Counted from the stretch's first letter, positions 45,935 to 56,963 are shown. The stretch is 64,000 bases of DNA from Gnetum montanum (GCA_015680685.1 MNCI01025571.1:89083-153082); one strand, 5' to 3'. The notes: a model not told the origin generated them from the sequence alone. Numbers and translations: made by a program.

Positions 45935-47143
45935 TGATGAGTCATCCAGTGGTATTTTGTAAGTTGATTATAAGCCTTAGACTCAAGAAGTATTTCATAC
46001 CTTGTATTTGTGATTTCCATGCATGGTTGAGATTTCTACCTCCTAGGTTTACATCTTAGCCTCTCATATCATACTTCTAGGTTTGGTGCATATTTGGCTT
46101 TCTAGGATGTTTTTAGCTTCATTTGGGCATCCTAAGAATCTTTTGATATGTTCCTTGGTGTTCCAACTCTCATTTGGAACTAGTGATTAAAGTGTACTAT
46201 GAGGGGTAAACTGACTATCCCACATTAGTGCAAGGGTGTTGATGCACCTTCCTAGTAGGCTTGGTTTAGCCCCTTTGTCATTGGTGTACTTTTGGTATGC
46301 TTCTAAGTTATCTAGGTTGTGCTAACAAACCTCTATTAAGGCTTGGGTGCTAGTAAACCTCTATCATTGTGTTGTGAAAACTATAAATACTTGGAATAAG
46401 CTCTCACATGAACCAATTCATTCATAGCATTTTCATTTGGCTTTTGGTGTCTAGTTTTGTGTGAAGAGATCTTCTTTGCTTGAGTAAGTTGATTTACTTC
46501 CTTCCTTATCATATCTATTTTGAGTCATTGCTTTCACAAGTGCAACCAGACTCTATCAAAGTGCTATCAAGCTTACGTAGCCTAAAATTGTTTGGTCTAT
46601 GTAGAGTCTAGTGTTTGCATAGCAAATAAAGCTCATAGTTTTCCCTTATTGTATCATTAATGCCTTAAACATTAAAACACTAAAAATATTTATTTAATTT
46701 TTTTTGATAAAGCTGCAATAATTTGTTCCTTATCTAAGGAGGTCATATCTATATGGCATGGTGTTGAGCCATTGAGGTTGTGACTAAAAGCTATCTTATT
46801 GCACTTTTGTGTGGTGTTGCACGTATCCCCAAGAGGGATTGTAACATGCGCATTGCACCTATCCCCAAGAGGGATTGCAGTGCATGTATGTTTATGTTTA
46901 TTTTATTTCTTATAAATATCAAATCCATAAAAATTATAAAACCTAAGATTATAAATATTTTTTTTATGTTCCATTGTGGTAACAGGAGATTTCATTTGTA
47001 TCATAAACCTTTTATATTTATTAAATGCAACGATATACATAAGTATTCTTGGTCCTCAACATCATTTGTATAGCTTACAACTAGATTGCATTGCATTTTG
47101 TATGATAAATTTCATTGGTCCAAAATTAGTGGAACCCTTATCA
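45935..47143 (+). repeat. Ath-5 5' LTR
   Basis: Starts TGATGAGTCATCC, as in the other Athila-like LTRs, and ends at ATCA just before a primer binding site. It has a TATA box in AACTATAAATACTTGG near 46380. The promoter part (46340-46480) matches a minus-strand segment at 59220-59370. At 1.2 kb it is longer than its relatives. Two 25-bp copies of TTGCACSTATCCCCAAGAGG lie at 46817 and 46853. Confidence 0.6.
46817..46877. repeat. Short tandem repeat, period 36 bp
   Basis: TTGCACGTATCCCCAAGAGG at 46817 and TTGCACCTATCCCCAAGAGG at 46853, both followed by GATTG. Confidence 0.85.
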
Positions 47144-47144
47144 T

Positions 47145-47162
47145 TGGTGTCATTGTTGGAGA
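47145..47162 (+). other. Ath-5 primer binding site, heavily deaminated
   Basis: TGGTGTCATTGTTGGAGA differs from TGGCGCCGTTGCCGGGGA at six positions, all C-to-T or G-to-A. Confidence 0.6.
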
Positions 47163-47284
47163 AGGTGGTGAATTGTACATTTGTTATTTTCACATTTATT
47201 TAAATTAAGTGGGTATTTCTTTAGTGTTGTATGTAGGTTTTGAACATGAACAAGATGACAAATAATTCTAAGAGGCCATCAAAG

Positions 47285-48515
47285 ACTTTTGGAATACACC
47301 AAAATGAAGAAGGGCTTCTTTCACATTTGATCATTCAAACGATGTGATCCTTTCACACATCATATTGGCTTACCATCAATATAAGCAAGGGAGATGGAGA
47401 GACATTCATGAATGGTTCTTTAGGGGACCAATTCTACCAACTATAGATAATCTTAAAGAGGCCTTAATCAACATGAAGCTAGAGGATGAATGAATGTCAT
47501 ACATAGCTTGTGAGCTAGTGTATGATGAAAATAAATCTTTGTATGTGCAAGATCTTCAACATTGAATGGTAGATGAGGAGGCTAGTCATAGCTTTTCATC
47601 TAACCACTCAAATGAAGAGCATGAGAACAAAGCAAATAAAAAAGGCAAAGGGCCACTCTATCATAAAGGTTCATGACTAGGTACTAGCAACCAAAGTGTC
47701 AAGTGAACTCAATATGATTATCTTCTTTCCAAGTTCTAATACTTGCATTTGTTTGGACTTTTTGATGATGATGATTTCTCTTTGTTTGATTGGGATGATT
47801 AGCATGAGCTTACTAAAGCTATGCACATTCCAAGGAAGCATGTTCATAACAACAAAATTAAACAAATTAACATGGTTCATGTACCAACATATAGAGGGCA
47901 ATTACCAACTTCATATGCAATTCTTTAACAATGTTTGCTATCTCTAAGGGATCATGAGTGATTGACAAAAGTTACAGTTATTTCCTTACACCTTCATCAA
48001 GCACATGAAGATCTAGTACAAATCCTTGACATCCAAATCCATTCAAAGATGGACAAATATGGTCAAGATCTTTTACACAAAATTTTAGACCTATGCTCAC
48101 ATTTCAAACATCTAGAAGGAGATGGCTGGATGGAGGTAAGAAGTCTATGAACCTCATGACATCACCATGGAGAGGTATATGAAAACTACTTGTTGTTATA
48201 TGAACTATTGCTTTAGCTAAAGAGAACAATTAATGCACATTGTAGAAGGCCCAAGTTTGGAAATAAGAGAGCAAATGGACATGTTATGTCTCATAAAATA
48301 TTATAACACAAGTATAAATTATAAACTATTCAAGAAAGAAACTAGCTTGCCATGGAACAGTAAAATTTAAACTTCACCATCAAACATGGTGATGTTCCTA
48401 TAATGAGATACAAGCAAGAATTTTTAAGGTTGTACAATAAAATTGTTTATTCTCTTGGACATGATTGGTAGTTGGCCTCTTGACCAAAACAAGTTAATGA
48501 AAAAAAATATAAGTA
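47285..48515 (+). pseudogene. Long decayed reading frame of unknown family in the gag position of Ath-5
   Basis: One frame of about 410 codons stays in register from about 47285 to 48515 although broken by many stops. Several are TGA or TAG where Trp, Arg or Gln is likely. Readable stretches include H-I-I-L-A-Y-H-Q-Y-K-Q-G-R-W-R-D-I-H-E-W-F-F, an acidic and basic linker near 47600, and Q-A-H-E-D-L-V-Q-I-L-D-I-Q-I-H-S. A C-terminal part has R-Y-K-Q-E-F-L-R-L-Y-N-K-I-V-Y-S-L-G-H-D-W. None matches the Athila gag of Ath-1, Ath-2 or Ath-4, and I do not recognise a family. It begins about 120 bp after the primer binding site, so it is the first frame of that element. Confidence 0.5.
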
Positions 48516-48849
48516 AATTTGAGTTATAAATAATTTCATTGACTAAACTAGTTTTCATTACCTCACATTTTATAACCTTTATAATATAGCTTTAAAAATA
48601 ATTTCATAAAAGATATTACCAAAATCATGACATGGTGTAAGTTCATTCCTAGCCATCTTAAAAAGTGATTATTTCAACTTGCGCAATAAATCTCAAAAGT
48701 AGCTGGGATCATTGTTTGTTTTTTTCACTGGCTTGTAACCACGCATTTGAATATTTTTCAGCTTGCACTAATGGTTTTAATTTTGTAGTTTTGAAAATGT
48801 TGAAAGCTCATGTCCTAAAGTTCCTGGGAACATAAGGAATAAAGGGGTC

Positions 48850-51090
48850 GGACCCTAAACCTTGGCCCATTGTTTTTCAATCCAACCCTCCAGAAAACAA
48901 AACATCGGACAGCGATCAGGGATGGTGACCGTGTAGTTGTAAAGAACAGCGGGCAACTTGTTTTAAAACCGCGGTACAATATTTTAGTATCAACTGCCTT
49001 GCGAATTTTTGTCAACAACATTGTGCGCCCACAAAAATATGAGATTGGTCGCCGTCAGGTGGGTGGCGGAAGTGGGCCTCCTCTAGGGAGTGCGCTTCAA
49101 ACAAAGAGCTGTCACAATCCAAAATGACTCTCATCGTCGGCCACGTGGGATGGGCCACAGTTTTTCCAAATTTACCGAACTCGTTGAATCGGAGTGCGTT
49201 ATGCTCCAGTTACATGGAGAGCTGTTTTGCTCATTTTCACACCTTGTTTCATGACACTTTTATAAATCGATAGTTGCAGCCTTGAATAGTAAATATTTTC
49301 AAAATTTTTTTTATATGATTCTTTGAAATCAAGGTATTGATTGCATTAAATAATGGACAGAGATCCAAAAAATCACATGTAACCACTCTGAATTTTCAAA
49401 AATCACATGTAATCACTGAATTTCCACAAATTCACTTTTTCAATGAGATGTTTTTACTTCCCACTTTTTGGTTGATTTTATGTTTTATGGTATATAACTA
49501 TATATGGTTAAAAGGTTTGGGGTTTTAATCTGTTACCCACCTTAGGTGAACAATTAATAATGTTAATTTATGAATGTGAAATTGTATTCTAAATATATTT
49601 TATAACGTGTTCAAGGTAAATTATCAAATTCATAGAAAAGAATTAGGCATTGCCCTGAAAAAATCACTTTTACTTGCAAAATCATATGCATTTGTGAGAC
49701 AGGCGGGTCACGCCGACCCGATTTTACGGATAAGGCTATTGCTACTACTGACCCTTAAGGTTTATTTGACTATGCACTGGCCAGAAATACGTCGGATTAA
49801 AACGAGGTTCCATGAAAAGCGTTGTAGTCCCTTATTACAAGATTCGCTGATTTGAAAATTAACTTTACAAGAACCATTATCGAGAGGACTCTACCTTTAT
49901 GGAAACGTATAAAGCATCATCATCTGAGTTTCAATGCTTATTCCATGCGTCTTGGAGGATTGGTGAACGTTAAAATGCCTTTTACATGAAACTTTGTTAG
50001 CCTAAGAAGTAACCACCATTAAAACAATAGTATTTCGATAAGCAGCAGTGTTTAAAATGTCGCCAAAACCAAAAAGATGCAAGAAACAGGTTCGCTCTGT
50101 TTTCCCACTTAAAAACAATAGTGAACCATTCAAGACAGCCATTATGGGAAAAACACGGAAGCCCAAGTCACAAGGTGCTTGATTGTGGGCTGCGCGGTCA
50201 AGAAAGGCTATCGTATCAGCCAAAATGTCTTTGCATCGTTATAAGGAGAAAATTTCCCATTGGACTTTTGGGCTTTTGTTCCGAGACAGGGAGGAAAAAT
50301 ATACGGTATTTTGCTTACCATGTACGAGATTCACAACTTTCAATGGAAGTAAGTATTGTAAACCTCCACTGCTCCACAGGCCCTTGCATCGCAGCTTGTA
50401 CAGAGAGCTATTCTTACTGTAGCGAGATTCACGACTAATCAAGGTTTGTCCTTATTTATAACTGCGGTCAGTGGCTTTTATTAGCGGACCCGTATCGAAT
50501 CCAGGTTGAACATCCACCATAGGTGCATCCATTAATAGATAAGTTACTAGAATTTGTCTCTAAAACGAAGTATCCCGTAAAATAAAATAAAATTCTTACA
50601 TCGTTCTCCGTAACGTGGTACACATCGATGATGAATGGTGATAAGTGAATTCCCAACGTAGTTATAAAAACCACAAGCAGTGCAGGGGTTTCACTGGGTG
50701 ACCTTTGAATTCCAGAACCAAGTTATTAGCAGCGATGAACAAATTATTAACCGGTTTCAATTTTCGGTATGAATTAAGAGTTCAGTTCAAAGTGCAAGTG
50801 AATCGATTCGTATCACTGAGAAAGATTTCGATTACAAATAAATTTTCTTCGACTGTATGAATGCAGCAAAATGTTCTCTGAAGGATAGAATTCCGTTTTA
50901 AACATTACTCTCAACTCAAGCTATACTAAAGCTTATCCAGAAAATCTCTCAAAGCAGACTTGATTAGAAGTTTTAGAAAGTGAATTACCGTTCATTTTCG
51001 GTAGAGATTGAAGTTAAAAGTTGCAGCACACAAGTTACCATTCTTACCCGTAAAGTGGAAACAGACCCCTGAAGCCCAGCACTAGCTAAA
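48850..51090. other. CpG-retaining, low-copy-looking DNA upstream of the dioxygenase 3' end
   Basis: Richer in intact CpG than the flanking retroelement DNA (for example 48900-49100, 49690-49830 and 50180-50300). No coding gene, RNA gene or transposon signature was recognised. Several frames of 60-105 codons on both strands look like chance. Confidence 0.35.
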
Positions 51091-51094
51091 ACTC

Positions 51095-51100
51095 ATTTAT
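51095..51100 (-). terminator. Candidate polyadenylation signal of the dioxygenase gene
   Basis: AATAAA on the minus strand, 57 bp past the stop codon. An 8-bp inverted repeat (ACTACCTA / TAGGTAGT, 51102-51119) lies just upstream of it. Confidence 0.5.
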
Positions 51101-51156
51101 TACTACCTAAATAGGTAGTGAACTAGACTCTTTAACATGTAGCTAAGTCTCTTTTC

Positions 51157-52101
51157 TTACGCAGACGCCTTACCGGTGGCGGCAGCGGCAGAGGCAGCAG
51201 CTGAGCTGGGGTGGGACTGCGCTGCCAGCTTTTTCTGTCGGGCACGCTGCAGATGCCCCGCTATTTTGCGGCGGTGCATTTCCGTGAACGTCATGGGCCC
51301 CTCGGGCAGGACGCACGGTCCGCCGGGCAGCACCAGTCCGGGCAACGGGTACACCACGGAGTCGGGGGCCGGGTAATGGAATCCCGCAACGGAGAAGCGG
51401 CTGCGGTTGGAGTTGACGACTACCCGGTGCTCAGCTGCCCGAAACCGGCCGTTGGACAGAAAATGAAGATGATCCCCGACATTCACGGCAAGAGCTCCCG
51501 CCACTGGCCGCACCGTGGTCCACGTGGCACCTCCATCTTTGGTGACCTGGAGGCCCGCGACCTGCTCGTCGGGCAGCAACATCGTGAACGTACTGGGGTC
51601 AGTATGGCTGCTCAGCCCCAACGTGTGCTCGGGCTGCGGGCAGCGCGGGTAGAAGTTCATCAACACTTTCTGCGCCTGCTGCCTGCTGACAACGAAGCCG
51701 CCCTTGACGGCACTGGCACTGGCACTGGCACTGGCACTGGCACTGGCACTGGCACTGGCACTGCCGGCGCGCATGTCGTAGAGTAGCTTGCGGTCAGTGG
51801 ACTGCGCGAAGAAAGCAGGGCCGAGGTGACGCAGTCGGTCCAGCAGCGCGGGTTCGATTCCGTGATGGAGGACGTGGAAGATTCCCCATTCTTGGCAGGC
51901 GCTCCGGACGGTGTGGGCGGCGTCGGGGGCGTCAAGCGAAAGCAACGGAATGGGGTGGCCGCTGAAATCGTCGTGAGCCACGCGAGGACACTCGTCATCG
52001 GCCCGAATGAAGTCGGGTGGCAGCTGTTTGAGGACGCTACTGTCGCCTCCGTTTACAAGATAATGGAGCCTGTCCTTGTTGTCGTTGTCGTCCATCTCCA
52101 T
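51157..52101 (-). CDS. Flavanone 3-hydroxylase-like 2-oxoglutarate/Fe(II) dioxygenase, internally shortened
   Basis: 314 codons without introns, from ATG 52101 (context GCCGCCATGG) to TAA. Residues 35-110 match the N-terminal domain of flavanone 3-hydroxylase (P-R-V-A-H-D-D-F, E-W-G-I-F-H-V-L-H-H-G-I, F-F-A-Q...K-L-L-Y-D-M). Residues 145-290 match its catalytic domain: N-F-Y-P-R-C-P-Q-P, iron ligands H166, D168 and H225, 2-oxoglutarate-binding R235-x-S237, Y-P-A-P-D and T-F-T-E-M-H-R-R-K. Flavanone 3-hydroxylase turns flavanones into dihydroflavonols in flavonoid synthesis, in the cytosol. Between K-G-G-F-V-V-S (133-139) and Q-K-V (144-146) roughly 75-80 family residues, including the Q-D-W-R-E region, are absent. 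A (Ser-Ala)9 tract occupies 114-131, and the C terminus is Ala/Ser-rich. Substrate is not certain; it may be a retrocopy or pseudogene with an open frame. Confidence 0.75.
   Translation of the reverse strand: MEMDDNDNKDRLHYLVNGGDSSVLKQLPPDFIRADDECPRVAHDDFSGHPIPLLSLDAPDAAHTVRSACQEWGIFHVLHHGIEPALLDRLRHLGPAFFAQSTDRKLLYDMRAGSASASASASASASASASAVKGGFVVSRQQAQKVLMNFYPRCPQPEHTLGLSSHTDPSTFTMLLPDEQVAGLQVTKDGGATWTTVRPVAGALAVNVGDHLHFLSNGRFRAAEHRVVVNSNRSRFSVAGFHYPAPDSVVYPLPGLVLPGGPCVLPEGPMTFTEMHRRKIAGHLQRARQKKLAAQSHPSSAAASAAAATGKASA
51709..51762. repeat. (GGCACT)9 coding microsatellite
   Basis: Nine perfect hexamers encode (Ser-Ala)9 in the dioxygenase. Length changes by whole hexamers keep the frame. The tract also stays open in other frames, which creates spurious overlapping ORFs on both strands. 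Confidence 0.95.
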
Positions 52102-52330
52102 GGCGGCAGTAGAGTAGCACTGCAGTAGAGCGCTTCTTGGATTGGCTCGCTGTGGCTTTTACCTTTGCTTTTGCTTTTGCTTTGGGGCTGGGCTGGGCTG
52201 GGCTGGGCGTGAGTGGTACTTATGCGCCTAAGGCAGTGCATAACAGGTCCCACCCTGCCTGCCAGCTCGGCGTTTAAACTTTGAACATGGAAATTTGTTA
52301 AACTTGGAGATTTTTTTGTGTGGTTGCCTT
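52102..52330 (-). promoter_or_regulatory. 5' leader and proximal promoter region of the dioxygenase frame
   Basis: Upstream of the ATG (minus strand) are GAGCCAATCC, a (GCAAAA)3-like repeat (52157-52181) and a (CCCAG)n repeat (52182-52206). GC content is high. No clear TATA box was found; CGCATAAGTA near 52215 is a weak candidate. The simple repeats may be transcribed leader. Confidence 0.4.
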
Positions 52331-52341
52331 GCATTAAATGC

Positions 52342-52525
52342 TGTCATGAACCGGAACATGATCATTTGCATCATCCATATGCCATGCTCCATGTCCATGT
52401 ATGCCTCAGCGGTCAAAATTGATAGGCTGAGGTTGTCATGAACAGAAACATGATCATTTTCGTCATCCATATGCCATTCTCCATGTCCATGTATGCCTCA
52501 GCGGTCAAAATTGATAGGCTAAGGA
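52342..52525. repeat. 92-bp tandem duplication upstream of the dioxygenase
   Basis: Units start at 52342 (TGTCATGAACCGGAACATG) and 52434 (TGTCATGAACAGAAACATG). Both contain CATATGCCAT and GCCTCAGCGGTC, with only a few differences between them. Confidence 0.88.
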
Positions 52526-52529
52526 TGTC

Positions 52530-53100
52530 CATGTAGGCTCAACATCCACCGACCATGGACCAACTGATCGCATGGATTTTGGGTTATGGCATGGCTTACA
52601 ATAATGGTGAAAAAAGTGCCCTAACCTTTGTGACTAGTCACTTGTATCTAATTATGACCATGGTTTTCTTCAAATTTAGAATATTACATTTAATTTCGAA
52701 TTTTGTGGCTAAAGCTCCCTCCATTTTAAAAATGTATGTAATCTTATTGCTTTACAACTCGCACCTTTTTCATGTAGAGATTTCTATTTTCTACTACCAA
52801 TTTTTACACATTTGCATTTACCTTCACCAATTGCTCATATGGTTGCTTAGCCTTTAGTTGCTCGAATGTCTCATCTCTTGTCAAACTTGGTTGATGGAGG
52901 CTTAGATCAAACAAGTTAACCCTCAGTTGGAAAACTTCAACTAGTAGTTGCTGATTCAATGTTGTAACCTCCTAAGTTATGCTTCTACAATTACGAGTTT
53001 GCACATTATCTCGATCAAGACGAACTACATTGATGTCATAGCTTCCAAAATGTCAAAGACATTTGGAATCAATGACTATGCACCCACAAATCTCTCTAGC
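52530..53100. other. No recognisable feature
   Basis: Transition from the CpG-retaining island to retroelement DNA. No supported gene. Confidence 0.35.
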
Positions 53101-54090
53101 ACTTGCTTATGCTAGGCTATACTCCTCCCCATTGATCCAATTCCTGTAAACATCTAAATGTTTGCCATTGTAACAAAGTCTAGTACTAGTAGTGCACAAA
53201 CCTTTACTGCTTGTCCAACTCAATTCACCACCACCTATGCAATTATCTCCTACTCATTGTGCAACATGACCATCACAATGGCTTCATCATCCTCTTCCAA
53301 CATCACAAATAAAGTTGCAACATTGCCCAAGATTTTTGACATCTATTTAGATAGAGGGGATACTGCAACTTCTCCTATCATAAGATTCACCTAAATGATG
53401 GCTTGAATCCTTCATGTGGAGAAGAGATTGGAAAAATCATCTTGTTGCCAATTCACAATTCGTGCTACTTCATTCAAATAGCTCATGGTGGAACAATAAT
53501 CAATTAAACCTCCACTAGGTGCTTGTTGTAATTCTCTCAACTCTTCAATTCTAAATCCAACACCTAGTGTTTCCTTAGTTGGGGGAGGTTGTGCTTTGTC
53601 TCAAAGTCTTAAAGGTGACTTCTCCTTCACTATATCTTACCACGATGTTGTAGAGGCCCTTTAAAGCACAACACATGCCCTGGTGGAGAAAGATATGATC
53701 TTACTTAGGCATACTATGGGGTTTAAGTGTTACACCACAATCTTTAAGTAGACTCACTTCACCTAGCTGAGCACACTATACTCTTTTTCAATCAACTCTC
53801 TAGCATCTTTGGGTGCACTCTTTCTTGCTTTTAGCATCAAACTATGTAGATATCTTTGTTAGTGTGGGTCCCACATTTGGAAATTTGAAGGCCTCTACAG
53901 TAGCCTCCGATGAGTGGGAAATTGTGATATCCTTGAGTTTGATGATAGCATATCCTTGGCAATTATTCTAGATGATATATATCTCACTAAGATGTCACTC
54001 TTCATTGGTAGAAATGATGGGCTAAAGTAGTGATAATTACAATTGGTCTTGAATCTCTTGAGAAGAAAGCTCTAAGAAGAGTCCAAAGTT
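53100..54090 (-). pseudogene. Fourth ORF3 copy, decayed
   Basis: The minus strand reads I-T-I-S-H-S-S-E-A-T-V-E-A-F and F-P-N-V-G-P-T-L near 53880-53940, parallel to Ath-1 ORF3 (V-S-I-S-F...A-S-I-E-A-L-N-I-P-N-V-G). Lower, near 53000-53100, is Q-H-K-Q-V-L-E-R-F-V-G...V-F-D-I-L, the block that opens the coiled-coil region in Ath-1 and Ath-2. Both ends are unclear. Its parent element may be Tat-1 or another Athila-like copy. Confidence 0.5.
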
Positions 54091-54099
54091 TGGCTACTC

Positions 54100-55050
54100 A
54101 GTCAATCTAGTGGCATTACAATTAATAACAAACCTTATCTAGGATGGTAGTGGGGAGCTAAGATGTAGGATAACTATAGGGTTGATATTAGCCATAATGT
54201 AATACAACAATTGGAAATTGATATTACATGAGCATTCTACCCAATAATTAGACATTGTCATATATGAGGGTTAACCTAGATAAGTGAGGTATCACACCAA
54301 ATAGTCCTTGATGGCTAGTTAAGTTAGTATAAGCCTATAGCTATTCCAAGCATCTAATGCTAGAAACCTCATTGGAATACCATGGGAATATAGGGCAAAT
54401 CATGGATTGATGGTAGGCATTAATGGTAATGTTAATGGTATTAATCAAAAATTATATTAATTTATAATTATTGTTAGTTCTAATACTATGCTTTGTAGCA
54501 TGGGCGCCCCATCTTCCAATCATGTTCATTGCAGCTACAAGATGCATTTCCTCCATAATGAAGGTGTACTAACCCTTCCTGCATGTGTTCCATGTAGAAT
54601 CAACAAGAAGCTTTGGAGGTGACCAAGTTGGAGTAGGAAGAAGAATCAACATTGGATGAGAGTTTATCCATTTTTATATTTCATGTTATAATTTGGCCAT
54701 TCAATGGATTTGTATGTTAGCCTTAAATGTGGATTTTTGTTGTTAAACTATGATTCATGAATGTAATAAGCCCTAAGTAGGTATAAATATTTTATTATGG
54801 ATATTTAAGGATTTTTCAAGTTATCAAATTTCTAAGTGCTTAAATGCTTATATGATTTTATAAGTGCTTAAACTATTAAGCATTTGCTAAGAGTATAAGT
54901 TATTTACCATGTTCCTTTAAGTGATTTTATAAATTTTCTATGGTTAAAATTTAGGATATGATATTTCTGCTAATCCATTTCCTTGGGGTTAATATTCTAT
55001 TACATATTTTATAATAATATTATATTTTGCAACCCATTCTATAAATTTTA
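54100..55050. other. Unresolved retroelement DNA
   Basis: No reading frame could be assigned. TAATGGTAATGTTAATGG words at 54420-54445 are locally repetitive. Its place between a minus-strand integrase and a minus-strand ORF3 suggests post-integrase spacer. Confidence 0.3.
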
Positions 55051-55059
55051 TGGATATGT

Positions 55060-56068
55060 AGGCATGAACATTATCTATAACTAAGGCATAAGGATAATCA
55101 TATTTGAAGATAATGTCATGCTCCATGAATTTTATGATTCCCATGTATTAGCATTCCTAGTTGCCTTGGTTTTCAAGCATTTGGTACAATAATCAATAAC
55201 TATTAGAATGAACACATGTTGGGATAAAGAGGAAGGATTAATAGTACCTTTAAAATCAAATGTTCATTGAACATATGACCTAATTTCTATAATTGATTGT
55301 AAAGGTGTTGATCCTTTCACTTCTTAACCTTTAAACATTTAACATTGCAAACATTATTTAGTGATCATATAAGAATCTATAGTTAAAGTAGGCCAATAAT
55401 ATCCTACTTTCATAATTTTATGTACTAAAGCTTGATGACCAAGATGAACTTCTTCATGTAGTTGTCTTAAAGAAGCTACTGCATTCATAATTAACTTAGT
55501 CAAATTAGTTCCTTTGATAAATGTAGCTAATCTCAATTGTATATCATATTCTTGTAACCTCATGACCCATTTACCTCTCTTTTCTGATAGATCTTACATC
55601 TTGGTAAGAGTTACTATTATTGGATTAGGAATTATAATAACAATCTTAGATCTTAACAAATAAAATCTAAACTTCTTAAGAACTTTAATTATTTCATATA
55701 ATGTTTTTTTCAATAGGAGAATATTTTAACTTGGAATCTTTTAGCAAATGAGACATGAAGGCTATAGGATGTTCACCTTGGTTTGGTATATCTTGGATCA
55801 AGATGATAGTTGAGGTATGTTCACTAGAAAATGCATACAAAAAGAAGTCATCTCCATATGAAGGAGAGGTCAATATAGGAGTATCAATGCCAACTTCTTT
55901 TATGCTTAGGAAAGCATGTCGTCATTCAGCCATCAAATGTATAGAATTATCCTTCATGTATGTCATTGTTTAATAGTTTAACTAGTTGAACAAACATAGG
56001 AATGAATCTTCTAACAAAGTTAATTTTTCCAAAGAAGGATCTTAACTCTTTCTTATTCAATGGGTAAG
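55060..56068 (-). pseudogene. Tat-1: Tat-like gypsy pol fragment (RNase H to integrase)
   Basis: Minus strand, from high to low coordinates: N-K-K-E-L-R-S-F-F-G-K-I-N-F-V-R-R-F-I, then K-R-G-K-W-V-M-R-L-Q-E-Y-D-I-Q. The integrase zinc region L-H-E-E-V-H-L-G-H-Q-A follows, with G-Y-Y-W-P-T-L. Integrase core traces are V-I-D-Y-C-T-K-C and A-L-V-I-D-N-V. The wording is closer to Tat-type elements than to Ath-1, Ath-2 or Ath-3. RT is absent because the Ath-6 LTR begins at 56069. Confidence 0.7.
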
Positions 56069-56963
56069 TGATGAGTAGTGAGTGTTCCCTACACGTAACC
56101 ATATAAATCATGAGTGTTTACATGTGATCTAGTCGAATTCTATGGAATTTTCTAGTCCTAGGTGTTGTAGATAACTAAGCATTTGATTTCTAGTTGTTGT
56201 CTTCCCAATCATCACTTGTGTTAACTAGGTGAGTATGGTGAAGTGAGATTGAGGCATAAGATGCTTACATTTTTTTCATTTTTCATTTTTTATCATTAAA
56301 ATATTAAGGTAATAAAATTATTGAAATATTAAAGTTTATCTAACTATGTGTCTATGGGAATTCTAGGCTATCTTAAGCGTGAAGCATCTATTTCCACTTT
56401 CCATACTCATATTGGACCTATATTAACATTACTAGGTTTACTAAGTGTCTACTATTAGGCGAACCAAGTATTCATGGTTAAGATTACTAATCATTAATAC
56501 GTTATGTTTGAAGTGGTCATGCTTATGTTGTTATAGAATAAAATATAAATTTTCTAAGCTCAAGAAAATAAAATGCATTTAAATACAAAGTGCTTGAAAA
56601 TAAACTAATTACTAATACAAGTGTTGCAATGGAAGGAATTAATGTCAGTTTAATTACCTTTCATAGAATGTATCTAGGTATAATGCCATTTGAATAAAAC
56701 TTCATTTGATTAATTCATGTGATGCTAAAGGAACTTAGAGAAAAATTTATTTATGTCCTACAAAAGTAAACTGTAAGAGCTTCACTATAGAAATGACAAA
56801 AAGTTTTATAAATGTAAATGATACACACATTTATATAGCCTTAATATGAAATGACATTGACATATATGCATCAATGTATTTGAGGATACATCGATGGGGA
56901 TGCATTAATGAGGCTATGTCAACGCATGTTCATCAATGTAGCTAACCAAAAGACTCTTCATCA
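56069..56963 (-). repeat. Ath-6 3' LTR
   Basis: 895 bp. On the minus strand it starts TGATGAAGAGTC and ends CACTACTCATCA. U3 words (TCAATG, GTCAAC, ATCGATG, CATCAATG, ATTGAC at 56864-56940) precede a TATA box (minus strand GGCTATATAA near 56830-56840). GTAAG at 56064-56068 is a candidate target duplication with no partner found. The polypurine-like CAAGGGGTTA lies on the minus strand at 56964-56973. Confidence 0.78.

Noticed and set aside
47145-48515. Ath-5 frame as an ordinary Athila gag
   Set aside because: It lacks the P-Q-x-x-K-V-x-Y-x-H-P-D opening and the L-K-L-F-P-R-T-L block present in the neighbouring copies.
51211-51998. Long frames overlapping the dioxygenase (191 codons plus strand, 112 codons minus strand, 100 codons plus strand)
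   Set aside because: They are shadows of the GC-rich dioxygenase frame. The hexamer repeat is stop-free in several frames, and none encodes a recognisable protein.
51157-52101. Gibberellin 3-oxidase-like identity for the dioxygenase
   Set aside because: The dioxygenase fold and N-terminal motifs fit loosely, but the C-terminal block (Y-P-A-P-D, then T-F-T-E-M-H-R-R-K, then an Arg-x-Lys-Lys-Leu-type tail) is characteristic of flavanone 3-hydroxylase.
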